NCBI GenBank assembly: GCA_943704495.1
Contig: CALSCR010001801.1
Location: 1 to 26,727, forward strand
Source: Pigoraptor chileana
Lineage: Eukaryota; Opisthokonta; Filasterea
Length of the DNA stretch: 26,727 bases
Direction of reading: 5' to 3'
A program made the translations under genes and the position numbers. The stretch's first letter is position 1, and each line of letters opens with the position of its first letter. The notes beneath the pieces were generated by a model. It saw nothing but the letters and a program-made list of their open reading frames with translations, was not told where the DNA came from and made no database searches. Shown here piece by piece: positions 17,417 to 26,727 of the stretch.

Positions 17417-18593
17417 TCTCCTCACACCGTCAGTGCCTATGCAACCAGACGCAAAGTGTAAGGTAAATTCGTACGCGTCTTTTCGTGCTTGTGTGCGCCG
17501 TGGATGAGTCCACTATTGAGAAAGATGGAAGCAGTCGGGGATATGGCAAAAGGGCCTTGGACGGCCGCAACCGGTGGGCGACGCAGTGTGCGTGAGAAGG
17601 TGGAACTAGAGATGTGTGGGTGCAAAGCGACTTCACTTTCTGGGACGGCCGGATGAATTTTGAATTAGGCGGGGGGTGGCTACTGAATTAATAGGAGAAG
17701 ACTCTGTCTTGTGTGTGTCAACAGATGGAAGCATGACGTATTGCGTGCGGAGTGTGGGCTCACGTGCCATGCGCATGTGGCAATGACAGAGCATGTAAAG
17801 TGTGTGTGTGTGTGTCTGTGTGGATGTGGATGTGTGTATGTGTGCTCTGTTGCATGGGAGGCACAGCGTTGACCTTGGCGGAATGAGTTGCGTGTGTGCG
17901 GTGTGCAACATGATGCATGCATGCATGCGCGCGACGCACGCACGAATACCGTCGTCCACCAGACTCGCACATGGCGGTGGTGACCGTCTTCTCGCTCTTT
18001 CTGATTCAAAATTCACTATGGGCATTCCCATACTAATTGGATTCCCATGTGGCACGGCATGCACGACGCGCCCGCAACGGACGGAGCATTCTACTTAATC
18101 TCAGGCGGACAATGCAAGGAGTCAGTATGCAATTGTATTGGGTACATGACCCGTTTTAAGTAGAATGCGCTTCGTGCAATCGCGGGCTTGTCGTGATAAG
18201 CCACTTAGCATACTACTTATACTGTAGTAACAGTCTGAGTCAATGGCCCATCGTACGGCGTGTACTGTCCGCATTTTTTGGGGTCCCTCTCTTATTGTTT
18301 ACTCCAACCCAACCCTATATATATACGTTTACATAAGCGACTGCTTTGTGTCACCCGTTCGCGCTGTGACATCATTCTTGCATCAATGAAACAAAGTGGA
18401 ATTCGGATGCGACTTTCCCCGTTTCCCGCGCGGGGTATGCGGGCAATGGACATGGTTGCGGAAGTGCACGTGACTTCGCATTGTGGGAGACGGTCGGCAC
18501 ATATCGCCTGCTTGCTGAAACTGCATCCAAACATTGCCTAACCAAACAGAATTTATTCCCATGGGAGCGAGTTCCCGCAAAAGTACGCAGTCT
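17417..18593. other. Intergenic region: AMD1 promoter and ECI1 3' end
   Basis: 1177 bp between two minus-strand genes. It holds a CACGTG at 17761-17766 about 345 bp upstream of the AMD1 start, a GT tract at 17800-17820 followed by TGCATGCATGCATGC near 17912, a 13-bp inverted repeat at 18086-18168, and TATATATATA near 18314. I found no supported gene; a 51-codon open frame at 18387 on the plus strand has no recognisable homology. Confidence 0.55.
18086..18168. repeat. 13-bp perfect inverted repeat with 57-bp spacer
   Basis: GCATTCTACTTAA at 18086-18098 is matched by its exact reverse complement at 18156-18168. No obvious target-site duplication flanks it. It could be a small non-autonomous element, a cruciform, or an RNA hairpin. 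Confidence 0.6.
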
Positions 18594-20556
18594 TCACTGC
18601 GCCTTCTTCTTCTTGAGCTGTTCCATGTATCCATCCAGCGACTTTTGCACTGCATCTGCCGTCGCAAACTTCGCAAAGTTGACGACATCTTGGTCCTTCC
18701 TGCATCAGCAAAATTAACCAAAGATAAACGCACATGCACAGGGTAAGTAAATCGTCGACAAGATTCAGCATGCGGAAGCAATAATGCCAACCCATACCGA
18801 CAAGCAGCCACGATGCACAGTGGGATGCAACTGACGGCCTAGATTTGATCACGACCACGTTTGTCCTTCCGCTCTTGAGAGCATTCATGGTAGTAAGTAC
18901 AGCAACTGAACTCAAATACGAACCTCTCGACAAGTTTCTGGATGGTCTGTCGGCGGATGGCCTGCTTTGTGAGGCCGCGGGCGACGTCGGGGATCTTGAG
19001 GAATTGGTCAGACAGAACTTCGCGTGCACGAGTCAGCACCTGTGGCAGTCGCGATATATATATATGTGTGTGTGTGTATATATGCGCGTGTTTGTGTGTG
19101 TGTATGTGTGCGTTAGCGAGCGAGTAAGTATCGCGATTGATCGACTGGAAGTGAATTCAGCATGCCGGGAAGCAGCACACACCACACACACACACACACA
19201 AGCACAACACAATACCTTCTCCTGGGCAACCACTTCGTCAATGAGTCCGATGCGCATTGCCTCGTCAGTACCGACCATTGCCCCGAGCTCAAGAAGTCTC
19301 TCAGATTGCCTATGTGTGAGTGTGTGTGTGTGTAAAGCCGATTCAGTTTCAATCAGTACATGAAATCCACCGAATCACACTTGGTGTCTAATGAAAGACT
19401 CGTGACAAAGTGGCAACTCCACACAAAAGACACTCACAGCGCATGACAAAACAGCGCATGCACATCAACATAAACTTCAGCACACAAATCACAGCAGAGG
19501 GGCATGCCAAGTTCAAATGCGTTGAAATGCATGCACACGCACGCAGATGTGACCGCCTGTACCTGTGCCCAATGGTGTTTGTCATAACATCGATGAACCA
19601 AAAGGGCGCGACGATCCCGAGCTTAGTCTCGTTGAGTCCAATCTTGAAGCCTCCCTGTGCCATCACCCTGCAAATTGTTGCGATTGATTAAGAGACAGAC
19701 CAATACAGAATTCACAGTTACTCCTATGGCAACATACCAATGTGAATCAAACCAGACACACGTGGGTGCGACACCCACATTGCCGTGCAGATCTGACGAA
19801 AACAAGTGGAAATGTATACGAGTGCTCTGAAGCCACCATTCATCTCAAATTCACGCACAGGCACACCGCCCACCTGTAATCACAGGACATGGCGAGCATG
19901 CAGCCACCGGCAGGGCTCTCTCCTTCGATGGCGGCAACTGTTGCAAGGCGTGTTCCATACAGTGCAATCCATGCATCCTGCAGAGACCGCCAGAACTTAT
20001 CAAGACGGTCGGGCTTGGGCTGCCATGTGTGAGATTAAGTGACAATGCATATGAGCATGGATTTCCATAATCGTTAACACAAGCATTAACCTGGGCACTA
20101 CCACAATACTGCGTGGATGCTTGTCTACCGTATGAGATGATCCTGCCAACCCCATCGGATGCGTTGTGGCAATGGCAAATTGTGTAGTCAGGGAGCTTCG
20201 CAGAGGGATAGCGAGAGACAAACCTTGTACATTTCCATAATGTCTAGGCCCGCGGAGAAGATGTTCTTCATGTTGGAGGCGAGAATGAGGCCACGCACAG
20301 AGCGGTCCGACTCGAGCTGCTTCAGTGTATCGCCGAGCTCTGTCAACAGCTCAAGATTAAGCGAATTGACAGGCTTCTTGTTCATGGTGAGAACAGCAAT
20401 GCCCGTCGCGGCATCTTTCTGGACGGTTGTGAATCCACTGCTGGATGGAGAGGCGCCATCGGTGGACATGCTGCGCGCATGTGCACCGTACATGACGCGC
20501 GACAAGGTCACGGACACCGACCGAAGCGGCGCCGAGCGGAGCGTGGATGCAAGCAT
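18594..20556 (-). CDS. ECI1: Enoyl-CoA delta isomerase 1, mitochondrial (ECI1/DCI), six exons
   Basis: Exons (minus): 20556-20224, 20019-19874, 19667-19563, 19309-19216, 19039-18924 and 18699-18594. All introns are GT-AG and frames agree, giving 299 residues (human 302). The first ~34 residues are rich in Arg, Ser and Ala with no acidic residue before Asp33, a typical mitochondrial presequence. The crotonase landmarks are FSAGLD at 100-105 and SPAGGC at 146-151 (oxyanion hole), then GLNETKLGIVAPFW with Glu173 in the position of the catalytic glutamate of this subfamily. The C terminus (SLDGYMEQLKKKKAQ) matches ECI1 and has no peroxisomal SKL-type signal. It shifts 3-cis or 3-trans double bonds to 2-trans, so unsaturated fatty acids can enter beta-oxidation. 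Introns 3 and 4 carry GT tracts at the donor end and AC tracts at the acceptor end. The start at 20556 is the first in-frame ATG giving the presequence. Confidence 0.95.
19064..19210 (-). repeat. Facing GT and AC repeat tracts in ECI1 intron 4
   Basis: On the plus strand, 19173-19210 is CA-rich and 19064-19112 is GT-rich. On the sense strand the donor (19215) is followed by a GT tract and the acceptor (19040) is preceded by an AC tract. The two could pair and close a loop of about 60 nt. Confidence 0.8.
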
Positions 20557-20693
20557 GGCCGAATTGTTTCACCGACTCCAAAATGGGAGGGAAAGTTAGT
20601 AAAGTACCACTGTGCTGAGCTAACTTGCGTGTTTAAACTATACTATGTTCAGTAATCAGATTCAATTGCACCAACTGATTGAGTGCTGTGCAG

Positions 20694-20736
20694 CCGCCGC
20701 AAAATTTTCCGACAATCGCCGCCAAATATTTCCGAC
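20694..20736. promoter_or_regulatory. Duplicated element with AAAATTTT / AAATATTT core
   Basis: CCGCCGCAAAATTTTCCGAC is followed by CGCCGCCAAATATTTCCGAC, with palindromic AT cores centred 23 bp apart (about two helical turns). It lies ~140-180 bp upstream of the ECI1 start. It is a candidate protein-binding pair; the factor is unknown. Confidence 0.4.
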
Positions 20737-21436
20737 GACGACTGATTTTTACTTTCAGTACTCATAAATTGTCAGGGCAATCGATACTACGATCAGAGAT
20801 GCAAAAGAGTTGCGAGAGAACCGACCCGCAACATAGATGTTATGAGAGGTGAATGAGGTGTCACTCGCAATGCATTGTGCATCGCTTTCGGGCCACGTGG
20901 AGGCGATTCAGGGCACATCAACAGTGGCGCGTGTCCACCTCATCGCCACTTGAACTTGTTCATCAGTAGCAAATTGGCGCATTCTGCTAATTTGTGCCTG
21001 TTTTGTACACGCAACAGATTGAGTGCTCTCATCTTTTTGCGTTGTCTAAAGAATGATTGTGCGCCCGAACCTTTTCCGAGATGTGCGCCTGAAGCTTTCC
21101 TGGATTCATCATTGGTGCACGTGGGCACTTTGGCGTGTGTGGAATGAAGGGGTGCACTCGCCACACACTGGCTATTGCTAATACCGAACGAATAACTGTT
21201 TTGGAATGCCGGTTACGCTAATAGTCGGACTTAACCATGTATGCTTACTTAATTGTGGCTGACTGTCCCCTTCTATATGCCTCGCATATGGCGTTTCCCA
21301 TTTGTGCGCCCGTGTGTGTGGCAAATGGATGCAGTCTTTGTTGAGGCGGACAATCAGCACGTGCGGTGTGGCAGACTGGTCGAATGATGCTGTTGTACTA
21401 TACACTCGCCTGCCCTAAACCCCAGCATACGTAGAA

Positions 21437-21474
21437 ACACACACACACACACACACACGCACACACGCACACGC

Positions 21475-21510
<36 letters not shown>

Positions 21511-21522
21511 CACACACACACA
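21437..21522. repeat. (CA)n microsatellite
   Basis: Imperfect CA tract with some CG steps, about 130 bp upstream of the SDR oxidoreductase start. It is outside any predicted intron. Confidence 0.9.
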
Positions 21523-21653
21523 ATGTTATATCATACGTCACAGAGTATTTTGCACTAATTTCACGTAACATCACTTTTCGCCATCTCAAACACATCAACT
21601 ATCCAAGCAATCTTTATCTCTAATTTGGCAATTAAGCTACACTGTGCAAAAAC

Positions 21654-23038
21654 ATGGCGGCGAGAGCATCCACCAGGGACATCAAGGACTATCCCACTGA
21701 GTTTGGGCGGCAGACGCAGTCGCACCAGCCGGGACTGGAGGCTGACATGGAGCCAAAGCCCGAGTTTCAGTTTGGCGAGTACAAGGTGATGGTTTGTTGT
21801 GTGCATCGAAATAGTATGCTTCGCGATGGCCAGTGACCAGTATGGGGCTGATGTGCTTGGGATGTCACATGTGTTACTATCTGGTTGGGCATTGTGGACG
21901 GAATTTTCGAAAAGCAAGGAAAGTCACTTGCGGTTTGCATTTGTGTGCAGGGGCTCATTTGGTATCTTGTGGGATGCTTTGTGTGCATCCAATGAACCGA
22001 ATAGCACTACAGTACTGAATTGTTTGAGAGTATATTATGGTGCATTGCTTTGTTACAAAGGGACTGTTACCACCTGCCCATCACTGTTCCATTGCACTAC
22101 TAAATTGATAACAATTGTGGACATCGTGCACGTGCAATCCAGGGCTCCGGGAAGCTTGCCGGCAAGGCACGTGTCGATTAGAAGAGTTGTATGTCTACTG
22201 TGACTAAAGTATGTCCGTGTGACTGGGTGTATGCGTTGACTGTGACTGGGTGTATGTGTTGACTGTGACTGGGTGTATGTGTTGACTGTGACTGGGTGTG
22301 TGTGCTGACTGTGACTGCGTGTATGTGTTGACTGTGACTGCGTGTATGTGTTGACTGTGACTGCGTGTATGTGTTGACTTTGACTGGGTGTATGCGTTGA
22401 CTGTGACTGGGTGTGTGTGTTGAGATGACTGGGTGTGTGTGCTGAATGTGACCGTGTGTATGTCGACTGTGACTAGGGGCATGTCGAATATCTCTGTGAC
22501 GTGTGTCTGACGTGCCCCACCATTCTTGTCAAGTGCAGAAAGCCATTATCACTGGCGGGGATAGTGGGATCGGGCGTGCTGTTGCCGTCCTGTTTGCACG
22601 GGAGGGAGCGGATGTGTCCATCGTCTACAAACCGGAAGAGGAGAAGGTGCAGAAAAGACTCGCCGTCATATCGAAAACAACGAAGGACAGCGCTGTGTAA
22701 AGGTTTGTGTATCTTCTCTGTGTGTTTTTCTGTGTGTGTGTGTGACTGCGTGTATATATGTATTTCTTGAGCTCACACACAAAGGTATAAAAAATACACA
22801 CAATATAGGTCCCTGGAGACATCACCAACAGGGATTTCTGCCGAGCTCTCGTGGAACGGAGTGTGCAGCAGCTGGGCGGTTTGGACATTCTTGTGAACAA
22901 TGCTGCAGTTCAGTATACACATGAGCGTCTGGAGGACATCACCTACGAGGAGCTCATGTGCACATTCAACACAAACATCATTTCGATGTTTCTTATTACG
23001 CAGGTGCGGTGACGGATTGACCTGCCTTTTGAATTTTT

Positions 23039-23096
<58 letters not shown>

Positions 23097-24202
23097 ATGT
23101 ATGTTGAGAAGAATGTGTTTGCAGTGCATATGTGCATGTGTATGAGTGCGATATCCATGCATCCCATTACTGATCACACGCAATCATTTGAGTTTACTGG
23201 CGCCGCATGTGTCGGTGTGTATTGGTCAGTTGTAAACAGTGCCGATGTGCGCTCTTAATGCCATATTCCCGCTCCAGGCAGCACTCCCGTACATGCAAGA
23301 AGGTGGGTCCATCATCAACTCAGCGTCGGTTACTGCGTACAAAGGCAGCAAGCATCTTGTCGACTACAGCAGCACCAAGGGAGCGATCGTGACATTCACT
23401 CGCTCGCTCGCACGCCAGCTTGTCGATAGGAAGATCCGCGTCAACGCTGTTGCACCTGGTGCGTCGTGGGCTCTGTACGTTATATTTTTGTAATGTCTGT
23501 ATGTGTTTGTGTGTACGGGTGGATGGATGGGTGTCCATGACTTGTGTTTGTGTTATGAGTGCGCTCTGTTCGTCACATGCACTGTGATTGGCTGTTATTC
23601 AGTGCGTCATCAATCATTAGACTATTATGCATTTCGTCAGGCGTCAAAAAGTAAACGCTTTACTTTCTCCATTATTGGTGAACGCTACAGGGCCGATCTG
23701 GACACCCCTCATAGTCTCGTCCTTCAGCGAGGAAAAGGTCGAAAATTTTGGCAAGCAGGTACAGTGGGCTTCAGCTTGTAGTGGTTACCATGAGTGGGGA
23801 ATGCCTGGTACAGGTGCTCTTGAGTCAAAAGATATTCCTCATTCTTGCCAGCCAGACAGCCATTCAAAAGTGCGAGCATTTTTTGTTTCGGTGCGCGCAA
23901 TTTTCGAAATATTGCAACATTTTCATGAGCTCAGGTTTTTCTCTGCTTTTAGATTTGGTGCGTTTTGTCTCTCCCCCGTCTCCCCACTCCCTCCTCTGCC
24001 GCCAGTCTGCAATCATCGTCACTATCCATTGACGCTTCCTTCTGCGCGTCGTGCTTATGCCGATCACTGACAGGCCGAAATGAAGCGGGCAGGGCAACCA
24101 GAGGAAGTGGCGACGTCGTATGTCTTTCTCGCGTCACGCGACTCAACTTACATGTCTGGCCAGACTCTCCACCCGAACGGAGGCGTAATCGTCAACAGCT
24201 AG
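21654..24202 (+). CDS. SDR-family oxidoreductase of the bacterial YghA/YhdF (glucose/ribitol dehydrogenase-like) type, seven exons
   Basis: Exons: 21654-21785, 22143-22166, 22539-22694, 22809-23003, 23278-23458, 23691-23758 and 24074-24202, giving 294 residues, normal for this group. Joined, they show the family order [30 protein letters not shown] (57-64), NNAAVQY (134-140), SASVTAYKG with Ser186, YSSTK with Tyr199 and Lys203, [11 protein letters not shown] and GQTLHPNGG. The full catalytic tetrad of a classical SDR is present. Exon 2 is a 24-nt microexon followed by an apparent GC donor (AAG|GCACGT). The exon 3 donor (GCT|GTGTAA) is weak but is the only choice that avoids a stop and keeps the frame. 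The substrate is not known; relatives act on sugars, polyols or aldehydes with NAD(P). The family is mainly bacterial and fungal, so ancient transfer followed by intron gain is possible. It is divergent from ECI1. Confidence 0.9.
22219..22480 (+). repeat. ~11 tandem units of ~23 bp in SDR intron 2
   Basis: The unit is close to TTGACTGTGACTGGGTGTATG, with G/C and A/G variants and a few shortened copies towards the end. It lies in the intron between the microexon (22143-22166) and exon 3 and is GT-rich on the sense strand. The 92-codon open frame on the opposite strand is just the repeat read through. Confidence 0.9.
22730..22803 (+). repeat. Facing GT and AC tracts in SDR intron 3
   Basis: A GT tract at 22730-22757 is followed by AC tracts at 22772-22781 and 22795-22803. 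The intron is only 114 nt (22695-22808), so pairing would fold most of it into one hairpin whose base brings the weak donor near the acceptor. Confidence 0.75.
23044..23095 (+). repeat. (GT)n microsatellite in SDR intron 4
   Basis: 26 GT units on the sense strand, starting 40 nt after the donor at 23004. No AC tract is seen at the acceptor end of this intron. Confidence 0.9.
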
Positions 24203-24852
24203 GCATGGCATTGTCCACTGTCGTGTGAGAGTCTGACTAGAGTCGACTAGTACAGTCCCGATGGTCCAGTTACCGGGTTGCGCAGGCAGCTTGACTGCAT
24301 GTGATAATAATGAAGGGTGTTACCGTCGGAACGCTGTGACAGTCTATGGACGGACTGAATGACAGGTCATTATGATGGCGGAGTGTTGGAGCTGCCCATC
24401 GATTCCTTGCCGTTTGAAGTCAATGTAATCGGAAATAAAAAAAGAAGCAAAGGTTTTGGGCTTCGTCAGTAGTTTGCCACATTCGATGAACACCGGCAAA
24501 TTATACCCTCGGAGTATGCTGAGAGTGACAACAGCGATACAGTAAGTGCCGCGTGCATTTGGACAGCGAGTACCATGCGTCGGGGGAGCAATACTTCTGC
24601 AAGTGCTCCCACGGGAATTTGTTGAAAATATTTAAAAGATCGAGCAAGTACTCGTGAAACAGTCAGACTATTTGAGTCATGCGATGGTGCAATTGAAAGC
24701 AAACGAAAATTTAAAACCGTCTCAGTATTGGAAAACTACACGAATGGCGCCAAGTCACTGTTGGTTGAAAGTTGATTCAAGCTCTATTATTAAATACTCA
24801 GCTTGATGAACAATCGGATGTATTGACAAAATTAAAAAACATATATCTACGC
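24203..24852. other. Convergent intergenic region (3' ends of SDR and PARN genes)
   Basis: 650 bp of AT-rich sequence between two convergent stops, with no supported gene. An AATAAA lies at 24434-24439 on the plus strand, and AT-rich sequence near 24790-24840 would serve the 3' end of PARN on the minus strand. Confidence 0.6.
24434..24439 (+). terminator. Candidate poly(A) signal of the SDR gene
   Basis: AATAAA, 232 bp after the stop codon at 24202, within an A-rich run. It is the only canonical hexamer seen in this gap on the plus strand. Confidence 0.4.
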
Positions 24853-26727
24853 TCACGACGAGGAAGATGCTGACTTTGTCCGCGTCCTGCCCGCCGCCGC
24901 CGCCGCCAGTGCTTTGGCCTCGGACACATCAACCACGCGCACAATCTTGAATTCTTCAGAGAAGGACGTCGCAAACGCGGCGACAATATCATCGGCCCCA
25001 CGCCGCGCCTCAGCCAGTATGACGACTGCCATTTCCTGCTCTGCAGCATTGTCTGCCTCCGGGGCAACAAAGGTCACATACGGCCATCCTTCCTCCCCGA
25101 ATGACTTGACGAGCCTGTCCTTTTCGAGGCGCCCGTCCTTTGCGCCCACGCCACTCACCACAAAACAAACAATGTCGTCTGGCAGGGGATCCTCTCCTGT
25201 GAGATCGATGTGCGAGCACAGTGTGCGCATTCCATTCAGCCGATTGACCAGCACATCCGGGAGAAGGGCCGGCGCAGCTCCGTCTTCCACAGCTCCCCCC
25301 ACTGACGCGGGCACTGCCACATTTGGTGCGCTGCCCACGTGACGAACAAGCCCCGCAAAGACAACCCCTGTCATCATGGCGTCATATCCTGCCTCGTGAG
25401 CATGCGAAATACCGTCTGCATAGCGGGACGTCTCCGCCGAGTGCTCAATGCGGAGGCGATTGGGCGCCTCTTTCATCCACTCGACAACACGGTCGTACAC
25501 ACTGTCCAACGCGGTTGAGTCATTTGTGCCGACAAAAGGAAACGCGCCCACAGCAGACTCTCTAGAGAGCTTGCGGGTTATGAACTTTGTGTCGTAAAAT
25601 TGGCGAAAGAGTTTGCGAATCGACTCTTTGTACGACCCTTCATCCGACGGGAGACGCTCGTGGAAATGTTCGTGCGATAAGAGCAAGTCGAGCTCTGCGT
25701 TGTGTCCGACAACGGGCTTTCCAGTCGCGGAAAGATAATCAATCACATTGGAAAACCCGGCATAATTGTCGATGCTGCCGACAGCCGTGTCCACAATATT
25801 GTTCCGGTCCTGTCTGGCGGCTGGATCAATGCGTGTCACCTGCGACACAGAGGCAGAGATAGTGGGAGACGTAGGATTCAAGTCAGTGCCTCAGACATTA
25901 TGCCCCACGGACCACGGACTTCACAAAGAGCGAGATAGCGAGAGACGGAAAGAGAGAGAAAGCGGTAGAGGGTCACCATAGTCGGACATGCTTCTGCAAG
26001 GTGGCCCAGATTTGACCGCAACAGACCAATTGAGTGAATACACAAGGACAGAAACAGCCGATAGAAAGACCTCTCGATGGTAACTGTTATGCTTGCGGCA
26101 AAACTTAAATTAGAGTGAGGTTTTATCATACCTTGACGCTGTCGTGCACGGCGTGTGGATTGGCATATACACCCTTGGCGTCCTTCTTATTGATCTCAAT
26201 GGCAGTGAGAATGCGCGCTTTTGTTCCATGCACGGGAAACACACGGGTGTCACCGACGCTTGCGTTGTTCGTCCATTTATCAATCTGGATGAAGATCCAC
26301 ACCAAGCACAGGCCCCACAAACATACATGCACACACAAAGTGACAGGCAGACAGAAAGAGAGACATATGGTACCACACATCGACAGTAAAGGGATCCAAG
26401 TCAGTGACTTAAGGTCATGACCCCCGCACAAGGGATATTCCACGACTTCCCAAAGAGACACAATACAACAGCACTTGAACCACCGCACAATGAGCAGAGC
26501 AGAGCACACAAAGCGCACCTCAGCCATGATATCCTCAGCTGCACGCAGGTCATACTTGGACATGGTGGACTTCCCATCTCTGATACTTTTTAATGCCCTC
26601 TCGACCTTCTTCTTATCAGTCTTATTTAGAAAGCCAATACCATCATACACAAAAATGACCTCGCGCGTCCCAAAATGACGATTTTCAAAAACCGTGTACC
26701 CCGAAAAACACCGAAAAAACCGCCGGG
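24853..26727 (-). CDS. PARN: Poly(A)-specific ribonuclease PARN, C-terminal part (5' end outside window)
   Basis: Three exons are visible on the minus strand: the window edge to 26519, 26284-26132 and 25839-24853, joined in phase 0 by GT-AG introns. The reading frame is open to the right edge, but a T-rich stretch there could hide an acceptor. The first visible exon has DGIGFLNKTDKKK, like the NGIPYLN block of human PARN. The second has the position of the R3H-like region. The third contains the second half of the DEDD nuclease: GKPVVGHNAELDLLL, with the Asp equivalent to human Asp292, then DTKFITRK, and HEAGYDAMMTG with the His and Asp equivalent to human His377 and Asp382. A following RRM-like region (LTGEDPLPDDIVCF) and a low-complexity Ala/Ser tail end the protein. 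The first two catalytic acids (Asp28, Glu30 in human) would lie outside the window. PARN removes poly(A) tails from mRNAs and matures small RNAs. Confidence 0.92.

Larger units (their letters stand above)
20557..21653. promoter_or_regulatory. Divergent region between ECI1 and the SDR oxidoreductase gene
   Basis: 1097 bp between two divergent starts. Near the ECI1 side, two similar elements with AT-palindromic cores lie in GC flanks (20694-20736). A CA microsatellite occupies 21437-21522, close to the SDR start. CACGTG occurs at about 21118 and 21359. No gene was found in the gap. Confidence 0.5.

Noticed and set aside
18387-18542. 51-codon plus-strand open frame after a TATATATATA stretch
   Set aside because: No homology, Met-rich by chance, and it lies next to the ECI1 3' end. 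Evidence for a gene is too thin.
19806-19873. Apparent exon on the minus strand reading VGGVPVREFEMNGGF between ECI1 exons 2 and 3
   Set aside because: Exon 2 joins exon 3 directly, giving the conserved CDYR / VMAQGGFKIGLNET order; the extra piece has no counterpart in the family and lies within the intron.
22204-22482. 92-codon minus-strand open frame made of His/Ser/Thr repeats; also considered as a CRISPR-like array
   Set aside because: It is the 23-bp intronic tandem repeat read in another frame. Units abut without unique spacers, so it is not a CRISPR array.

Overview
The window is nuclear DNA from an intron-containing eukaryote, most likely a free-living unicellular one. The evidence is spliced genes with GT-AG introns, TATA-like boxes about 70-110 bp upstream of starts, long (CA/GT)n microsatellites, and housekeeping genes (SF3B1, PARN, AMD1, ECI1) that resemble animal and fungal proteins. 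The sulfur genes look like fungal Met10 and Met16 but are arranged differently from any fungus I know. I cannot name the species. There is no rRNA, tRNA, CRISPR array or recognisable transposon or virus.

Layout. (1) Positions 1-9491 hold four adjacent genes that together read as a sulfate-assimilation and siroheme gene cluster: a fusion of an NAD(P)-binding SDR-like domain with a two-part CbiX/SirB chelatase (minus, runs off the left edge); the flavoprotein subunit of sulfite reductase (plus); uroporphyrinogen-III C-methyltransferase (minus, one intron); and a fusion of PAPS reductase with ATP sulfurylase (plus). They form two divergent pairs, so two shared promoter regions (1940-2561 and 6656-7502) could control all four. 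(2) 10283-14210 is the splicing factor SF3B1 with one intron. (3) 14961-17416 (minus) is S-adenosylmethionine decarboxylase in five exons. (4) 18594-20556 (minus) is mitochondrial enoyl-CoA isomerase ECI1 in six exons. (5) 21654-24202 (plus) is a bacterial-type SDR oxidoreductase in seven exons, including a 24-nt microexon. (6) 24853-26727 (minus) is the 3' part of poly(A)-specific ribonuclease PARN.

How the genes work together. ATP sulfurylase activates sulfate to APS; a separate APS kinase (not in the window) would make PAPS; the PAPS reductase domain makes sulfite; sulfite reductase, fed electrons by the flavoprotein, makes sulfide. Sulfite reductase needs siroheme. SUMT makes precorrin-2 from uroporphyrinogen III, and the CbiX/SirB domain would insert iron at the end. 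The only siroheme step without a recognised enzyme here is the NAD+-dependent oxidation of precorrin-2, and the chelatase is fused to an NAD(P)-binding domain. The main hypothesis of this annotation is that this domain supplies the missing step. SAM, used by SUMT, is also the substrate of the nearby decarboxylase, but that neighbour need not be functionally linked.

A second pattern concerns the introns. At least four have a GT-repeat tract near the donor and the complementary AC-repeat tract near the acceptor on the sense strand, which could pair in the pre-mRNA and bring the splice sites together.
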